Shown: piece by piece, positions 1 through 11,813 of the stretch
How the letters are laid out: each line of letters starts with the position of its first letter
How positions within the stretch are numbered: the stretch's first letter is position 1
Assembly (NCBI GenBank): GCA_016800925.1
Contig: JABCPU010000020.1
Location: 186,001-250,000, forward strand
DNA from: Suillus spraguei
Lineage: Eukaryota; Basidiomycota; Agaricomycetes; Boletales; Suillaceae
Direction: 5' to 3'
DNA length: 64,000 nucleotides
Notes under the pieces: generated by a model
Told to the model about the DNA's origin: nothing
What the model saw: only the letters and a program-made list of their open reading frames with translations
The model's database searches: none
Translations under genes and position numbers: made by a program

Positions 1-103
1 TCCTGGTAAGGGGGAGGGTGATAGAGGAATTGCGAACTTCAAGTGGCGATCCCGTGATTGACAAAGCCAGGGAAAGTATCAAAAAGGATGCAGCGAGGGA
101 CAT
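1..103 (-). CDS. A1 aspartic protease, 5' end only (cut by window edge)
   Basis: The first 34 codons of a secreted pepsin-family protease read leftwards off the window. The ATG is the complement of 101-103. A hydrophobic signal peptide (MSLAASFLILSLALSITG) is followed by a propeptide start (SPLEVRNSSITLPLTR). This is nearly identical to the start of the protease at 3506 on the opposite strand, so the two genes form a head-to-head pair. No lesion is seen in the visible part. Family membership rests on the partner copy, which carries the DTGSS active site. Confidence 0.8.
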   Translation of the reverse strand, partial: MSLAASFLILSLALSITGSPLEVRNSSITLPLTR

Positions 104-1021
104 GGTTTACTGGAAAATAGTATCATACTCTGATACTCAGTAGTCCATTATATGGTATCTGCCAGCTCATGCGATGACAATGTTTGTTGGGCGCCTTAGC
201 CACGTATGAAATGTGCCCCCTCGAAAAAGCAGTGATGAGGTAGTTGCGATCTGAGTCATTGCTAGCACAAGAATTTGATGCTGGTAGGTGGCAGGAAATT
301 ACAATCACTTCGCTTGTTTACCAATCGCTGGGGAAACGAGAATTTGATCAGGTCTGGACAGGGTGCGAAAAGACGACATAACCAGTATGTAATCAGAGGT
401 GGAAAATCATGCAAATCCCGAGGTGACAGAGTAGTGGGAAGTACCTGTTTCTGGTTCTAATCCGACGTAGGATCACTGCCTCTTGCAGAGTCTGAATGTG
501 TAATTCTAGTACTATTCCGACAACTGAATTATATCTGGTATGTAGGGTCCGCATGTCTGATTTTAGTCTGAATATTATCATAATCGTGTCGGATTAGCAC
601 CTGAATATGAAGCTATCATATGACTATATGCTCTCCTGTAGATCTGCCCCGCTCCCGGATGCTTCCAGTCGTTGCCCCCCTAGTTCACTGTTTCTCACCA
701 CCACGATGTATGGTTCCCATCTCAACTTTCTAGAAGACAGGAATTACATGCCACATAACACATGCAGACAGGGCAATAAGATTTAGCTGTTCACCTGGGA
801 AGATAAGATCACATAACGTGTGAGGGCGAAACGTGGGTTGGTTCATCGCAGAGAAACTCATTTCAACAGATGACATTACACACCGTATGGGAATGGGCCG
901 TCGCCAAAGCACCACCAGCATTGAAATTACGCACTTCCTTTTTGTTGGACAGCGAGAGATTGCGACAAGTTGTCAGCATCAGGCAAGCGAGCCAAAACAC
1001 GAGAACACGAGAACCTCCACC

Positions 1022-1420
1022 AACTGAAAGCGGGACACAGCCAGAGCATTCAGCATTGAGCCAAAAGACTTGAACACACCACTCTCTGAGAGCAGGACAC
1101 GGCCAGAGCATCATCAGCGTCAGGTAAGCAAACCAAAAGAAGATAACACATACTCTGAGAGCGGGACGCAACAAGAGCGCCGTCAGGGTTGGGTATTAAA
1201 AGATGAGAACACGCACTGGCTGGGAGTGGGATGTGACCAGCGCATCATCAGGTTTGAGTAAGTGAGCCAGCAAACGAGAAACGCACTGGCTGAGAGCGGG
1301 ACACGGCCAAAATATCATCAGGGTTGGGTAAGCAAGCCAACAGACGAGAAACGCACTGGCTGAGAGCGGGACGCGGTCAGAGCATCAACGTCGGGTAGGC
1401 GAGCCAAAAGACAAGAACAG
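1022..1420. repeat. Minisatellite, about six degenerate units of 60-70 bp
   Basis: The phrase GAGAGCGGGACACGGCCAGA (with variants) recurs about every 60-70 bp, followed by GCATCATCAG, AAGCCAAAAGA-like and GAACACGCACTGGCT-like blocks. An inverted piece of the same unit lies at about 2263-2320. The short open frames across it are translations of the repeat, not genes. Confidence 0.75.
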
Positions 1421-3505
1421 CTTACTACATGACCTGATTTCATCGCTCCGAAGGTGAAACTAAATGCCTCGAATGAGAAGGCAACTCTGAATTGATGGCG
1501 AAGCTGCTCTCGTCTGACATGTGTTTGAATGGAATATGGACTTGGCGAAATGTTTAGACAATCTCATCTTCAAATAAGCAGTACGTATTCAGACGGTCGA
1601 GAACGCCATATCCACGGGCTGATTTGTGTTGGGACAGTGTGTATTTCACCAGCAAATAAAAATCTGGAAAGGTTCGTTCAAAAAGGGTCTGAAAAGGCCA
1701 TAGTATTTGCACCTATTAGTTCTCGAATTTGGTCACAGGTTTCTGATTTACGTCGGATTATGAGCTAGGTACGTTTTGCCTCTGATTATTCTTCCTGTCT
1801 CCCTCGGAATAGCCTCTGATCAATTTCTCATTTCCGCAGTGATCTGCTTGCCTACATTTCACTACAGCGGCTTGCCTATACTACCTATCCCACAATTTCG
1901 GGTTTTTCCAGATGGCCTACTAACTTACGGCGGGCGAAGGTTTCGTGCCACTCACTGAACCCTTCTCCTGAGTTGGCGATGGTCGCAATGTGGACAACCG
2001 CTCTCCTCAGCAACGCTTGTTATACTAACCTAGGCAATAACATTCTACCAAGGTGTATTCATGATGGCATCTCTACAGAAATGGTAAGTCAATCAACTTT
2101 AGTTGCACCATTGGTAAACAAGCAGATTGTAAATTCCTGCCACCTGCCACTGCTGCCAGCATCAAAAACAAAAAGTCGAATACTTGCACTCGCGATGACT
2201 CGGATCGTAACCACCTCATCATTCACTGCGGAAACGAGAAATTGATCAGATGATATTCCGAGGGAGACAGAAAGCCCAACCCTGATGGCGCTCTTGTTGC
2301 GTCCCGCTCTCAGGGTATGCGAAGGGTCGGTTAATGACGTTTGGGTCTAGTCCTTGGAAACGTTCATATCTCGGGGACTTGGCCCACAGTCTCTTCAATC
2401 TGGAGTGGGTCTCTTGGCAGTGCGCTCGCTTTAGAGCGGGGATGCTGAGTGGGAGTGTGCCGTGTCTGAGATATCTGGGTAGGTTCTCTCGTTCGTTATT
2501 GTTCGTTCTACTCATGGCTGCCAATTTTGCCTTCTTGTCAGCCGTCTCATTTCCGTGAATTCCTTCATATCATGGAGACCATCGCAAGGTGACGTCGAAG
2601 TCCGGGTATCGTCTGGCTAGCGATTTCATTTCCCGTGTTCTTGTCTTTTGGTTCGCTTGCCTGATGTTGGCTGCTTGTCACAGTCTCTCGCTGTCCAACA
2701 ACGAGGAAGTGCGTGATTTCAATGCTGGTGGTGCTTTGGCGACGGCCCACTCTCATACGGTGTGTAACTTATGTTGTCTATTGAAACGTCCATTGTTTCT
2801 TTTGACTTTGACAACGTCCGAATAAGTTTCTCTGCGATAGCCCAACCCAACCAAGTCACGTTTCGCCCTCACACGGTATGTGATGTTATCTTCCCAGGTG
2901 AATAGCTAAATCAAACCTTTCTCATTGCCTCGTCAGAAGGTGCGTGTTTCCATATCACGCATGTGTTATGTGGCACGCACTTCCTGTCTTCCAGAAAGTT
3001 GAAATGGGCGCCGTACATCGTGGTGGTAAGAGGCAGGAAACGAGAGGAGCAACGACTGAAAGCGTCCGGGAACGGGGCAGATCCATAGGAGAGCATATAG
3101 TCATATGATAGCTTCGTATTCGTATTTAGATGCTAATCCGACACAATCATGATGGTATTCAGACTGAAATCAGACATGTGGACACTACAACCCAGATATA
3201 ATTCAGTTGTCGGAATAGCACTAGAATTACACATTCAGACCCTGCAAGAACCAGTGATCCTACGTCGGATTGGAACCAGAAACGCGAAGTTCCCACTACT
3301 CTGTCACCTCGGGATTCGCATCCTCTGATTACATTCTAGTTATGTCGTCTTTTCGCACCCCAGACCTGATCAAATCCTCGTTTCCGCAGTGATTGCTTTT
3401 TCGAGGGGGGACGTTTCATACGTGGCTAAGGTGCCAAACATTGTCATCGCGTTCTCTGGCAGTATATAATGGACTACTGAGTATGATAACACTTTCTAGT
3501 GACCC

Positions 3506-4993
3506 ATGTCCCTCGCTGCATCCTTGTTGATACTTTCCCTGGCTTTTTCAATCACGGGATCACCCCTTGGAGTTCGCAAATTCTCTATCACCCTCCCCCT
3601 TACCAGGAGGCTAAACTCCTCCAATGGCACTATTAACTTCTTGCAGCACGATAAAGATCGTGTGGCGGCCTTGGGGGGCTACAACACGCATGGCCGACGT
3701 GTTGATAGCATTCCTATGACAAGCAGAGTTTTGTTGTTCACCGTAGCAGTTGACGTTGGCATCCCCTCCACAACATGTTAGTTCAACACTGAGAAAACAT
3801 GCGTCTGCTAATGCATTATAAAAGACAACTTGGTTGTCGACACCGGCAGCTCGATCACATGGGTTGGCGGCTCCACTCCATATGTGAAAAGCGACACTGG
3901 TGTCAAAACTTCCTGGCCTGTGGAGGAAAATTATAGTTCTGAGGATGACACTGTGGTCACCTTCAAAGGTATGACATACAACACTATCATAACTTGAAAA
4001 CTTGAAAACTTGCAAACCTACGATTATCTGTAGGAACAATTTACCGCGATACCGTCACTCTTGGTGGACTCACCGTCACCGATTTCCAACTCGGTGTTGG
4101 TTCTACTGGGTCAGGCCTCTATCTAGGTGAAGACGGTATCCTTGGCCTCGGGCCTGTAGCCTTGTCACACAATACTATGCCATTTGCCATGGATGACACG
4201 ATCCCGACTTTCACTGACTGCCTGTATCGCCTAGGCGAGATTGATCAGCGTGTTGTTGGTATCTTTCTAGATCCAGACGCCCGTTCCGGAGAGCTCACCT
4301 TTGGTGAACCTGACAATACCAAGTACAGGGGTGACATAATCTACACGTAAGCTACCTCAGCTCCTAAATCAATCCAGACTGATAGTAATTGTTTTGTTTC
4401 AGTCCTGTCACCGACATACCATTCGCATCGTGGTATTGGGGTATCAAGTAGAGGATCACCTATGGCCAAGACGAGATCTTGGGCACTACTGTTGGTTTCA
4501 TCGATAGTGGCAGCAACTTTATTTCCATTGCCACCAGTATGTATTTAGAGTGTAGCGTGTAATAATTATCTAACGTTTGATAGATGCCTATGAAATGTAC
4601 AGGACTGTGACTGGCGCTGTTGTAGATCCGAGGACTGGTCTTCTCAAGATTACCCCTAACCAGTATGGGGCCCTACAGCCCTTGGAATTCCATATTGAAG
4701 GCGTACGTCAATTGTATCAGCCCTCACCCCTTGTTCACCATTTTGCACAGCGAATCTTCAGTCTCACCCGTGATGCCCAAATCTGGCCTCGTTCTCTCAA
4801 CCACAAGCTTAAAGGCCTTACCGATCCCTATGCCACATATCTCATCGTGACCGACATGGGCGGTCACTTTGGCTCAGGGATTGACTTTAGGATTGGCTAC
4901 CCATTTATGCAGCGATTCTACACTGTGCTTGATGGCTCCCACCGACGCGTCGGTTTTGCCCCAACTCAGTTCACTGATGCCACGACCAACTAA
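3506..4993 (+). pseudogene. A1 aspartic protease (polyporopepsin-like) with one premature stop
   Basis: A secreted pepsin-type endopeptidase in six exons: 3506-3776, 3825-3968, 4034-4346, 4403-4536, 4584-4702 and 4751-4993, with introns of 46-65 nt that keep phase at every joint. The signal peptide is MSLAASLLILSLAFSITG. The first active site is VVDTGSS in exon 2 and the second is FIDSGSN in exon 4, where the usual Thr is Ser. The C-terminus ends FTDATTN, as in this family. The single clear lesion is an in-frame TAG at 4449-4451, read as WGIK-stop-RITYG, probably from CAG. No splice choice I tried removes it in frame. Everything downstream remains open, so the inactivation looks recent, or there is readthrough or a base error. 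Confidence 0.8.
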
Positions 4994-5536
4994 TATCATG
5001 TATACAAAGGAAGATCCGAAGCAGCGCACGGATTTGTATAGACACGTCCCTCTAGCGTCTAGCATCTTGTCTATAGCATAGTGCTCACCATCGTTCTCCA
5101 CCGCTTCAATGTCTCGTATTGGATAAATAGCACGTGTACATATGTATTTCTTGTTGGGATGGACTCGGAAGTCGGAAAATTCGAACGGATTTTGGGGGAC
5201 TCGAGGGAGGCTCGAAAAATTCATTAAATTTAATGAGAAGACATTACACACCATTGTCACGCAGTAAGATGAAGCTGCAGAAGGTTTTTTACAGTTTATG
5301 AGTGACCGGTAACTTGAATAGCAGATCCTGGGTGCGTTTAAGTGTAATTATGTCATGCCACGCTTATGCACCTACTCGTGATAGTAAATCTGTATTCATA
5401 GGTGCATTCGCAGATAGATCAGGTACAGAGAGGCTTGCGCGGAAGGAGCTGCGACATAAACTTTTGAAGCCTGAATTTATTTCCACACAAAAGAGAACGT
5501 ACAGGTGAAACAACGTGCTCTGTTTGCCGACGTTGA
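4994..5536. other. Intergenic, nothing recognised
   Basis: This is the 3' flank of the protease and of the minus-strand WW gene. No conserved coding or RNA signal was seen. Confidence 0.6.
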
Positions 5537-6511
5537 TCAGCGGAAATCTTGATTGAACGCTCTCTGTCGTAGACGGTATTCATACGGGGCTATGGACGAA
5601 AGTATGAAACAGCGTCGCAATGATATGTATGTAGAACGTACTGGTCGATCATGAGTGTCCTTCACACCAGTATGTTGACGAAGAGAGCGGGAAACCACAG
5701 GCTGCGAGTTACTTGCAGACACATGGGCGCCTCGCCGTGAACCGGAACTTGCTGCAGGCAGGAAAGGCGCAGATGGTAGTTGTGGATGCGGTGAAATTGA
5801 CGCAGAACCACCAAAGCGGTTACTTCTACCACCAATCGGCATGCTATTTGTTCCAGAAACCTTTGGCATTGGAGCACTGGGAGGCGGCCTTGACATGTCA
5901 ACATGACGACGAGAAGTGTCTCGCTGTAAATCTAAATTTACAAACTCAACGGAAGACATCGAAAAGGTACTAACCGAAGACCGAGTTGATGATTCGACAG
6001 CCACATGCCTTCCATCCCGCGAGGGCCCAGCTCGAGAGACAGGTTCTTTCCATTCAGAACGCGACAGTTTGGGAGAGCGATCTGTGTTAAGTTTAAATGA
6101 ACGAAGCGGTGCAAGTCGGATGCCAAGAAAGAATCATTTTGACTACCATAGGATTGAAAGTCGCTCATTCTGCCAAGTACTTTCTCCACGGCGGTAATGA
6201 CGATCATCATAGGATAAAATGGTACTAGTGTCTGACCGGTCTATATGGGAGGTCATGGAATCTCCGGTCTTGCTGATAAGAACAATATTCCGGGTTTCGT
6301 CACGAGTAGACGGGGAGCTGCCAGAACGCATCCAGGTTGATTCCTCGGTGCGAGAATTATAATAATAGACACCGCGGCCATTTCTCAGGTGCCTAACCTC
6401 CCAATCTAGGGAAAGTATATCCCCTGGTTCAAATGTCGTGAACTTGGAGACGGCAACAATACCATTTTTTCTTGTCCCGGTGAATGTGAGCTGCCATGGG
6501 GGTAGCCTCAA
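5537..6511 (-). pseudogene. WW-domain protein, frame-broken
   Basis: Reading leftwards from 6511, the frame contains a WW domain: DWEVRHLRNGRGVYYYNSR followed by TEESTW. WW domains bind proline-rich peptides. A Ser/Pro/Arg-rich tail continues in the same reading frame (5537-6004). Between them, around 6143-6133, two in-frame stops (TAG, TGA) interrupt. A neighbouring frame reads SYGSQNDSFLASDLHRF through this spot, suggesting a small indel or an unrecognised intron. The 5' end is abnormal: just upstream (6527-6655) lies an inverted scrap of the oxysterol-binding protein gene, and no convincing upstream exon is visible. The WW domain is sure; the gene model is not. Confidence 0.55.
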
Positions 6512-6526
6512 TTATGGACGGATCCG

Positions 6527-6655
6527 GTGGGATCTCGGGGGGAACTTTTATATCACTGTTGGGGACAGTACAATCGCTACTTGTATGGGTGCGAAGGGGG
6601 TGGCATATCGGGCTGTGATTGAGTGTAAAGAAGAGGTGCGTTTCTCCTCTCCCTC
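6527..6655 (+). pseudogene. Inverted fragment of the neighbouring OSBP gene
   Basis: About 125 bp on the plus strand match the end of exon 4 and the start of intron 4 of the minus-strand OSBP gene (around 7660-7790). It reads FYITVGDSTIATCMGAKG, with a few substitutions. Because the match continues past the GAG/GTGCGT splice donor, it is a DNA-level copy and not a reinserted mRNA. It lies inverted relative to its source. Confidence 0.8.
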
Positions 6656-6921
6656 ATAAAAGTCCATGAATTGCGCCAAAAAACAAATTTGATGGACAAA
6701 ACGTATCAAGTACTGGTAGAAAGAAAGCAAAAGCAAAAAAAGGCATAAAACAGCTCAAAAACATTAACCATCAACCATCATTGCATAATATCGTGGCCCG
6801 CATCTAAACTCTCTACAACGTAAGATCGGTCGGTCATGCAATCCCATCTCTATCCAAAGTTTCTACACATGACCTCTACGCGGCGCGCCTAGGTCAAGCA
6901 TCGTCGATTCAGAAATCGATT

Positions 6922-8926
6922 CTATGAGGACGATGGCCAAGTCTCAGAACATTCCTTAAGCTCTTCTTCCACAGCTTTCCGCCCTGCAGCTGTAAGAACT
7001 GGAACACCAGAACTGATATCTCGTTCAAAATACTGGGGTATAAACCTGGGTTTGAGTCCGTTAGCAGTCGATTTCGGTGCTCCCCAAAAAATGGAGGGGA
7101 GAAACAAAACAAAAAGGATTGGAAGGAGGGGAAGAAAAAAAAGAAACTCACTCAACACCCTTCCTCTTCCTCTCAACTGCCTCATCCCTCTGCTTCTGCT
7201 CGATTGCAAGCTTTGCCTTCGTGGCCTCTCCATACTCCTTCGCAAGCAGCCTTGTCGTTACAGCATCCCACAACTTTCTGCTCTCATTCGGAAGTTGCCT
7301 CTCCAGCGGACGAACTTTCTTCGGGACGACGAATAATGTCGAGAGATCTACGAGCGTCGCATATTCCGTCTGGAATAACGAAGGGGTAGAGAAACTCGGC
7401 GTCGATGGGGATGATGCTGGGGATAAAGATGTGGACAGAGCAGGGGGCGATGCAGCAACCCGCCGCCATCGTACATGGTTTCGCCAACATCCGTCAAAGA
7501 CAGCTACGACCCGAGCTGTGGGAACGTGTTTCACTTTCGTCCATTCCTCGTGTTCTGTGGATCCTTCGTTGTACGTGTGTATCACCCCCTCGACTAAAAA
7601 GTGGGCACGGCCTAGCCATGACTTGTCCCATCGTCAGCCATCATAATCCCCTATTACTGGGAGAGAACTAACGCACCTCTTCTTTATATTCAATCACAGC
7701 CCGATATGCCACCCCCTTCGCACCCATACAAGTAACGATTGTACTATCCCCAACAGTGATATAAAAGCTCCCCCTCAAGATCCCATTCACATTAGCCACC
7801 GGATGTGTGATGTGGTACCTCTCGCCCATGCCCGGTCCCGATGTAAGATTGATGTAGATGCCCTTGTTGAAAGACCCTGGGGCGACGCGTACCGCCGTAC
7901 CGCTTACTTTTGCACTGATCTGGTCAATGCCTGCCATCTCCACTCCACGTGAGGGACATGAGGCGTAGTATGCGCTTACGGGAGGATGGTGTGATACTTG
8001 CTCCGTTACGTATACGACCCGGACATTGTCCTTATCTTTGTCCTCATTCCTTCCACTTCCGTTCAGAGGAGACAACGAGAGTTTGGAAAGACCAGCATCG
8101 CCGAGAGACGTAGGAGCTGTGCTTAGAGTCGGGGATGTCTTGCTTTTGGATACAGAAGTCAGGCTGAGGCCGCTACGCGTGCTCTTTGAGCTCTTGCCGC
8201 TGCGATTACTCTTCACGCTCAATGTTTCGCTTCCTTGTGCTAGAGCAGTCTGGGAAGGGATATTTGTGTGAACGCGAAGAATGGGGGGTTGGGTCGGATC
8301 GGAACTATAGGAAACTGGTGGAACGTCCCAGTGCCCGCGGAAGTGCTCGCCTAGAACGCTGTTATAGGGTTTGCAGACTTTGCCATGCTGTGTGAAGAAT
8401 TAGTTGGAATTAGCGAGGAATAATGATTGAGTTGGACATACGACAAATTTAAGGTCCTTTGTGAATATGAAGCGCACGACTGCCAAGATGCGCTCGAAGG
8501 GATCGTTTGAATCGTTGATTCTATTTTAGCAGTGACGCCCATCAGGTTAGCGAACGCCCAGAGGCATCCACAAAGAGAAATAAAAGAGCAAGAAGTAGTA
8601 CTCACGCAGCAAACAAATCAGGTCTATCAAGATAATGCCAATACTCGAGATTGGGAAGCGGCTCTAGGAGACTTGCAGGCAATGATAGGCGCCTGAGTGA
8701 GCGTTCAGAATTAGTCCTGGTGGCACCTTTCATGTAGGGGAGAAATGTACATAGCAGCGATATCCTTGACCCCCAAACACTTCTTTACAAGCTGAACGAT
8801 CATGCTCAGTTTACCGCCTTCACCTACGTCGCTTGAGTCAGGGAGGGAGATGGTTGGGCCTGGGGCTTCATCGTCGTCTTCTAGGACTTCGCCGGAGGGT
8901 ATCTTGATGGTTGCTTCGTCGGCCAT
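6922..8926 (-). CDS. Oxysterol-binding protein-related protein (short ORP)
   Basis: A lipid-transfer protein of the OSBP/Osh family, which moves sterols or phosphoinositides/phosphatidylserine between membranes at contact sites. Six exons on the minus strand: 8926-8751, 8692-8606, 8520-8442, 8387-7677, 7621-7152 and 7045-6922. All phases agree, giving 548 residues. The family signature EQVSHHPPVSAYYA lies at about residues 243-256. The N-terminal lid region has KLSMIVQLVKKCLGVKDIAA, and the lysine-rich C-terminal region ends TWPSSS. No PH domain or ankyrin repeats are visible, so it resembles the short Osh4/Osh6-type proteins. A basic Ser-rich insert (about residues 165-230) precedes the signature. 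The gene looks intact. Confidence 0.9.
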
Positions 8927-9666
8927 TATTGACAATGATCTCCTTGATATTGATTGGCGTTGTGAATGAGGAGGAAAGAAAAAGAAGAAAAAAGAAAAGA
9001 AAAGAAAATATGCAAATTTGTGACAGTCGTGTGGTTGGAGAGAGCACACACCCGAAGATGTGGTGCGGTGTTCAATGAGAGAAAGAAACACGTGCGTGCG
9101 TTGGATGATATTACCGTATGGGCGCTTGTTTACAGTGCCCTCGGATCCAGATGAGCTTGGCAGTCATTCAATTCGTAAATCGCAAACCCAGCATGCACAC
9201 AAGTATATAAAGCTACGTAGTAACCATACAAAGAATGTAGCAACGCCTCATTCGGAACGCGTGATGCACCAACGCCGCTTCTGGGGTAACGGGCTTTGGC
9301 TAAGGTTTCTGGCAAGTAAATCATCACCATCATTGTGTCGATGCTGACTCTTGGTCGACACCTGTTTACATCATGGGAAATTAACAAGTACTGACACTGG
9401 GGCACCGGGTATCCTCGATCTTACACATGCCCTGGTGGCGTTCCACGAGGAAACCTTATTTAACCTCTAAGAAGCAGTAGTACCAACACCTTGCCTGATA
9501 GTAAGATGGTATTGAAGGAACGTTGCAGTTACGTATCATACACGTTAGTGATATAGCCAATCTATCTGAAATCACCGTATCAGCTGAATGAAAATACCAC
9601 AGGAACGGGACTCACCGATAGCACAAACCACAAGAATGCATGAGTACCCAAACACGATCGTGACAC
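8927..9666. other. Intergenic between two minus-strand genes
   Basis: This contains the OSBP promoter side, with a purine-rich GAAAGAAAAAGAAGAAAAAA tract at about 8972-9006, and the 3' flank of the 9667 gene. No further gene was seen. Confidence 0.55.
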
Positions 9667-10748
9667 TCAAGGTCCCACAGGGGTAACAAACAACCCCTTC
9701 AAAGACTCTATAGCCACCCTCACACTCATCCTCAACTTGCCCTCCTCCCCCTCAGTACCAGCATACCCAAGCCCCATTTTTAGCGCCGCCCTCTGCACGG
9801 CCTCATCTTTTCTCCCAGCATCTCCTTCTCTCTTCTTTCTTGTCCACCACCTTACTGCGCGTTCGCGCAGTTCAGGGTTGCGCATGATAGTAGCACGTGT
9901 GTATTTCAACAGATGTGCGCGGGGGATGGAACGCTCGAGGTGTGCGAGAGCTGGAGCGAGAGACATGCTGGGTGGTCCTGGACGTTGTACCTCTGGGAGG
10001 AACTGGGTGAGAATTGGGAGGAGGAGGAAGAGGGCTTGGCGTGTGAATTGGATATTGTCGTGCCACTGTTCATATCGAATTAGACTGACTGGTATTTGGA
10101 GGTGAGAGACACGCACCATGAGGACACGGTTTCCGTCTTTGGGGAGTGGAGCAGCGCTAGCGGAAACTAGGATGTAGCCTTCTGCAAGGGCAGCACATAC
10201 TAAGACGCCTAAAATATACCCCCTCCATCTATCCCTGCCATTTGCGCTGGATGTAAGCAACAACAACACTGCAGCAGTACGGACATAGGCGAGAAGGGCG
10301 CCTGCGAATATAAAGAGGGCATAATCGTCTGCAGAGGTGCATGGGACGCATGTTTGCAGTGCCCTTTGACCAAACCTGTGGGTGGATATGAATTTATGAT
10401 TTAAGGGGAGTAGGGTAGGACGCACCGAACGAACCACCCCCTTGATTCATCCGTCTTAAGGCGACTGAGTAAAAGTTCGAGATCGGGTGGCATTTGTACA
10501 GGTACTGCAAGTTCACCATCGCCTACTCCTGCTCCAAAACCAGCTTCTGATAATAATAACGCACGAATGTGGTCAACAGGAAGAGTAAGAGGGATACGTA
10601 GACGGGAGAAGAGGTTTGGTGGACGTTGAATGAGAGTGTATAGAGAGTATGATGAGTGGAGAAGTACAATGACGCTACGTTTGCGCATATAAAACCATCC
10701 TAAAAGTACGATGAGGAACGTGAAGAAAAGTGTTTCGACGACGCTCAT
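9667..10748 (-). CDS. Four-TM membrane protein, unknown function
   Basis: Three exons on the minus strand, 10748-10426, 10375-10117 and 10065-9667, in consistent phase and coding for 326 residues. Hydrophobic segments are at the N-terminus (VETLFFTFLIVLLGWFYM), in the middle (YALFIFAGALLAYVRTAAVL and GYILGVLVCAALAEGYILVS) and later (ALFLLLPILTQFL). The C-terminal third is soluble, basic and alpha-helical in composition (ERAVRWWTRKKREGD). I do not recognise the family. The intact frame and clean splice sites argue for a real conserved integral membrane protein with a cytosolic tail. Confidence 0.75.
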
Positions 10749-11813
10749 TATTACAAGACAAGCTTAGAGCACAGCCACGCACATTCGTCGGTTCCTCTGA
10801 CAATAATTCAAAGCGTATTCGCGACCTACAAAGAGTTCACGGTGCCTGCAATAGAGTGTTTTTGCTTTGTCATAATGTAAGGCTTCACTTGAGCGTGATT
10901 CGAAGATACCAAATCAAACGACTTTAACAGTAACTAGTAACTGTTCCGTCCGATGCTACTGCATCTGTCAAGTCCTTGTCAAACCAACAACAGCCTCTCC
11001 TTCAACCACTCCTGGCCCTCCAAACCGTCTCCACTAAATTAATCCACACTGTTGCCATCACAACATTATCATAGAAGAACTCTGATCTAGTGCCTTCGAC
11101 TCATGCAGCATTCATCAAGAGACAGCGCGTAGAGGATCAAGTTGCAGTACAAGTAGGAAATTTAAGCCCACCCACTTTTATCATCCCGAGTTTGGTGACG
11201 TAGTAGAACCGGGCATACATGGTACACGTCGTATTCAATAGAGAAGTAGTGTTTGCTGCATACATCATCGTCATCGTTGTGCTGGGAACGACGATTGACA
11301 GCCTGGTGCGCTAATATACATCTTAGCATTAAGTGCATAAGACATAAGTATCTTAGACGCGTGTCACACGGTATACAATCTCGCTGTCAGTTCAGTTACG
11401 TCGGCAAAGGGAAGCAGCGTGAGCACGTTATTAACCAATACACTTGTCCCACAGACAAAGAATTGTGAAGCTCAGAGCCTGCAGGCCTTGCGATTTGACC
11501 AAGAACCTATCAATGCACGAACCCCTTGAAGCTGCTCGGGAATACACGAAGAAACAACAACCAACGGAGGCTGAGTTTGAAGTTTGCGAGTCAGTTCATA
11601 GATATCCAAGGCAGTGTAACGCCAAGGAAGCTTCACCGGCTACGCGATCTACTGCAATCAAGGTAGTGAGAGGATTCAGAGGAGGGGGTTGACACAGAGC
11701 ACAATATAATTAGTGTTTCGAACGTGTCTGAAGGCACGACTCACCATGAAGTAAATATCAATGTTGCATCAACAATTTGCACAGGGGCTAAGACCAGTCA
11801 AGATGGACCTCTA
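10749..11813. other. Intergenic, nothing recognised
   Basis: No coding region or RNA gene recognised between the membrane protein gene and the tRNA-like array. Confidence 0.5.

Larger units (their letters stand above)
1..3612. repeat. Long imperfect inverted duplication between divergent protease genes
   Basis: The left arm (about 1-1010) read on the minus strand matches the right arm (about 2635-3612) read on the plus strand, with scattered substitutions and small indels. The outer ends are protease coding sequence; further inward the match covers promoter and upstream DNA. The left arm has an extra segment of about 75 bp near 240-320, and a related inverted copy of that segment lies near 2120-2240. 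The core, about 1010-2635, holds a minisatellite. The structure is most simply an inverted gene duplication whose shared upstream region has diverged. Confidence 0.8.

Noticed and set aside
863..1174. Open frames across the repeat core on both strands
   Set aside because: They translate the minisatellite and have no motif or signal peptide of their own.
1022..1420. Regularly spaced repeats resembling a CRISPR array
   Set aside because: Units are degenerate along their whole length with no unique spacers, and the context is a eukaryotic promoter region; a minisatellite explains it.
4347..4451. Alternative 3' splice site that would skip the protease TAG
   Set aside because: Using the AG at 4451 removes the stop but shifts the frame away from the conserved TYGQDEIL block.
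7077..7646. 189-codon plus-strand open frame
   Set aside because: It is the shadow of OSBP exon 5 on the other strand; the minus strand has the family motifs and correct splice phases.
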